Shown: positions 62,520-64,000 of the stretch, in pieces
Layout of the letters: every line of letters begins with the position of its first letter
Numbering within the stretch: position 1 is the first letter of the stretch
Source of the DNA: Candidatus Obscuribacterales bacterium
GTDB taxonomy: Bacteria > Cyanobacteriota > Vampirovibrionia > Obscuribacterales > Obscuribacteraceae
Direction: 5' to 3'
DNA: 64,000 nt
NCBI GenBank assembly: GCA_019746975.1
Contig: JAIERK010000021.1
Coordinates: forward strand, 53,239 to 117,238
The notes under the pieces: generated by a model
Database searches by the model: none
Seen by the model: the letters and a program-made list of their open reading frames with translations, nothing else
Told to the model about the DNA's origin: nothing
Position numbers and translations under genes: made by a program

Positions 62520-63590
62520 TCACGGAGTTACAACTCGACCGGCACGAGCTCTTAGTGAAAATGAGAAGGCTGTTTCGCCTGCTTGCTCAAAAAGATCTGC
62601 ATAGCGATTAAGTTCCTTCGCCAACTCTGGCGATCGTAATCCTAGTGTTTTTTCTTTGAATTTTAGATGCTCGTGCGCCAGCTCCCTGGCCTCTTCAAGC
62701 TTGGTCTGAGTGAGCAAATTGTAGATCAGGAAATCTTCGACGTCATACTGATTTATCGGCGTGATTGTCGTTCCATTGACAGCAACGCTGGTTTCACAGG
62801 CGCGACGGAAGGAACTCTCCGCTTTGTCGAATTTCTTCAAGCTAGTGTACGCCATGCCGACCTCTGCCAACGCATCGGGAAGATCCTTTTCAGGCGGTGA
62901 CTTTCCACGGCTTTCGAAAATGGCAAGCCAGTATTCGTATTCTTTTATTGCGCTCTGCCATTGTTTTAAACTAAATTGAAGTCTTGAATAGAGAAGAACA
63001 ATGGGCGCATCTGCGTCCGGAACACCACCGCCTATCCTTCGTGCTTGCATACCTTCTTCGATAAGGCTGGCAGCAAAGGCACGCTCAGTCTCACTGGGAT
63101 GGTCGACAGTCAAGATGGTGGCAATCCGATAAGTTCGCCCAATGATGTCGTTCGCAACCGCCTTATTACTATACTTCTGGACGGACAAGGCGATGAAATG
63201 CAGAACCGCGGCTTTCTTGAAATGCGATGAAGCGTTGAGGCTCTCCGCGAGATTTGTAATCTGCGAGATTTCTTCTTTTTTGAGCCGCGCTGCCATTGCA
63301 AAAGATCGACAACTTTCCACGGCAGAACCGTACTTCTTCTGCCCCCAGAGAACAAGCGCCTGATCCGCCATTTGCTTTATCGCCGGCTTCTTCAATATTC
63401 TCGCCGGCAATTCGTCATCCCGAAAGCCGCTTTGACTCTCAATCGGGGAAGTCTTAGACACAGTTGGTTGTGGCGCTGAATCATTAGCTGCGATCGCATC
63501 ATTTATCACCAACATCAAACAAATGACATAAGCGACTCCGAAGACCCGACCCGCAATTCGCAATGGTAGGGAGCTGAAATTCTTCAACAT
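62520..63590 (-). CDS. Exported TPR-type protein
   Basis: About 356 residues. Signal peptide (RIAGRVFGVAYVICLMLVIN to AIAAN), then helical repeats of TPR type (ALVLWGQKKYGSAVESCRSF; LYSRLQFSLKQWQSAIKEYE; ALAEVGMAYTSLKKFDKAES). An ATG at 63590 is preferred; an in-frame start at 63605 exists. It is a probable periplasmic scaffold. Next to the small unknown gene and divergent from the kinase-type N-terminus at 63697. Confidence 0.7.
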   Translation of the reverse strand: MLKNFSSLPLRIAGRVFGVAYVICLMLVINDAIAANDSAPQPTVSKTSPIESQSGFRDDELPARILKKPAIKQMADQALVLWGQKKYGSAVESCRSFAMAARLKKEEISQITNLAESLNASSHFKKAAVLHFIALSVQKYSNKAVANDIIGRTYRIATILTVDHPSETERAFAASLIEEGMQARRIGGGVPDADAPIVLLYSRLQFSLKQWQSAIKEYEYWLAIFESRGKSPPEKDLPDALAEVGMAYTSLKKFDKAESSFRRACETSVAVNGTTITPINQYDVEDFLIYNLLTQTKLEEARELAHEHLKFKEKTLGLRSPELAKELNRYADLFEQAGETAFSFSLRARAGRVVTP

Positions 63591-63696
63591 AGTGCGCGTG
63601 AGCAAACTTGATCTCCAAATAGGTCACTGAGCTCGTCTGAATGCTGGGTATAGGGCGAGTAGTGTTCAGTCACTGCATTTTTCATACTCAGTATAG

Positions 63697-64000
63697 ATGA
63701 ATAGCGATTCCGAGCACTCAAACTGCCCAAAGTGTAGCAGGCCCGGACGTGGAACGCGTCAAGGAAGCATCACACAATGGCTGGTTTTATGTTAGTGCGA
63801 TTTCGCCGACGCCCTCCCCGATAATTACGATACGAGCACGATCTGTTTCGACTGCGGCAAACGGTTGGTCTCCGGTCGTGCCGGCAGTCTTACCCAATGG
63901 ATATTCGGCGGCGCCGTGTGCTCATGCAACAAGCCCGATTTTTTAGCGAATCTCCAGCCCCAGACTGGCATCAGGCGGTTTACTTCAAATCCGAGTCATT
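63697..64000 (+). pseudogene. Start of a kinase-type protein with double CxxC/CxC modules, interrupted by in-frame TAG
   Basis: From the ATG at 63697: CPKCSRPGRGTRQGSITQWL, then LVLC, then TAG at 63793-63795, and directly CDFADALPDNYD, followed by ICFDCGKRLVSGRAGSLTQW and VCSCNKPDFLANL to the window end. The layout C-x2-C ... GSxTQW ... C-x-C, repeated twice, equals residues 8-74 of the kinase at 8235. The TAG stands precisely at the x of the first C-x-C. Either a nonsense mutation, a base error, or amber read-through. TAG is used as an ordinary stop by neighbours (for example the kinase at 8235), so genome-wide recoding is unlikely. The rest lies beyond the window. Confidence 0.6.

Noticed and set aside
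63793..63795. Genome-wide reassignment of TAG.
   Set aside because: Clear genes in the window, such as the kinase ending at 10649 and the small gene at 7719, end in TAG, so it is a normal stop here.

Overview
The window looks like chromosomal DNA from an environmental, non-photosynthetic bacterium. Several features recall the Melainabacteria/Vampirovibrionia (Obscuribacter-like) side of the Cyanobacteria: membrane Ser/Thr kinases whose extracellular part is leucine-rich repeats, Sel1/TPR proteins joined to a caspase fold, and many secreted proteins of unknown function. That placement is inference from gene content; there is no rRNA or other phylogenetic marker in view. I see no tRNA, rRNA, CRISPR array, prophage or intact insertion sequence.

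Layout. 1-3 kb: a truncated RecB-like (TM0106-type) nuclease diverges from a WYL-domain regulator, and two matching palindromes flank the regulator. 3-8 kb: TadE/TadG-like pilus-type proteins, secreted proteins and an Fe(II)/2-oxoglutarate oxygenase. 8-12.5 kb: a kinase with an N-terminal double CxxC/CxC module and LRRs, a lipoprotein, then a patch of decayed genes (two ABC-2 permeases and a lipid-kinase tail). 12.5-19.5 kb: a repeat-rich membrane protein, DUF202, a transglutaminase-like protein, an acyl desaturase and a Sel1-caspase-TPR protein. 19.5-23 kb: a compact minus-strand cluster with a tiny peptide ORF between a consensus promoter and a strong terminator, followed by a haem-oxygenase-fold oxidase, a U32-like TIM-barrel protein, an unknown 140-residue protein and an HTTM membrane protein. 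23-31 kb: a secreted protein, a phosphoribosyltransferase-like protein, two decayed genes, a pair of secreted TldD/PmbA-like proteins and a glycosyltransferase. 31-39 kb: a photolyase and a molybdenum hydroxylase operon (XdhC, MocA, small, large and FAD subunits, and a Cys-rich 77-residue protein). 39-46 kb: a TPR protein and a response regulator followed by two sister sensor kinases. 46-55 kb: CorA, OsmC, and a molybdopterin oxidoreductase with a fused ferredoxin/NrfD membrane subunit. 55-64 kb: a MocR regulator, DoxX, a HAD phosphatase, a second kinase-LRR protein, a LigD-type polymerase domain, a TPR protein, and the start of a third kinase-type N-terminus interrupted by an in-frame TAG.

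Most notable. (1) The peptide, terminator and oxidase operon near 20-23 kb has the architecture of a peptide-derived natural product locus, and I do not recognise it as a described system. (2) The adjacent sensor kinases near 41-44 kb have complementary defects: one keeps the phospho-acceptor His but has lost the ATP-binding motifs, and the other keeps ATP binding but has Lys in place of the His. They look obligately paired. (3) A palindrome (GACTGC-N9-GCAGTC) lies at both edges of the WYL gene and is a ready candidate operator.
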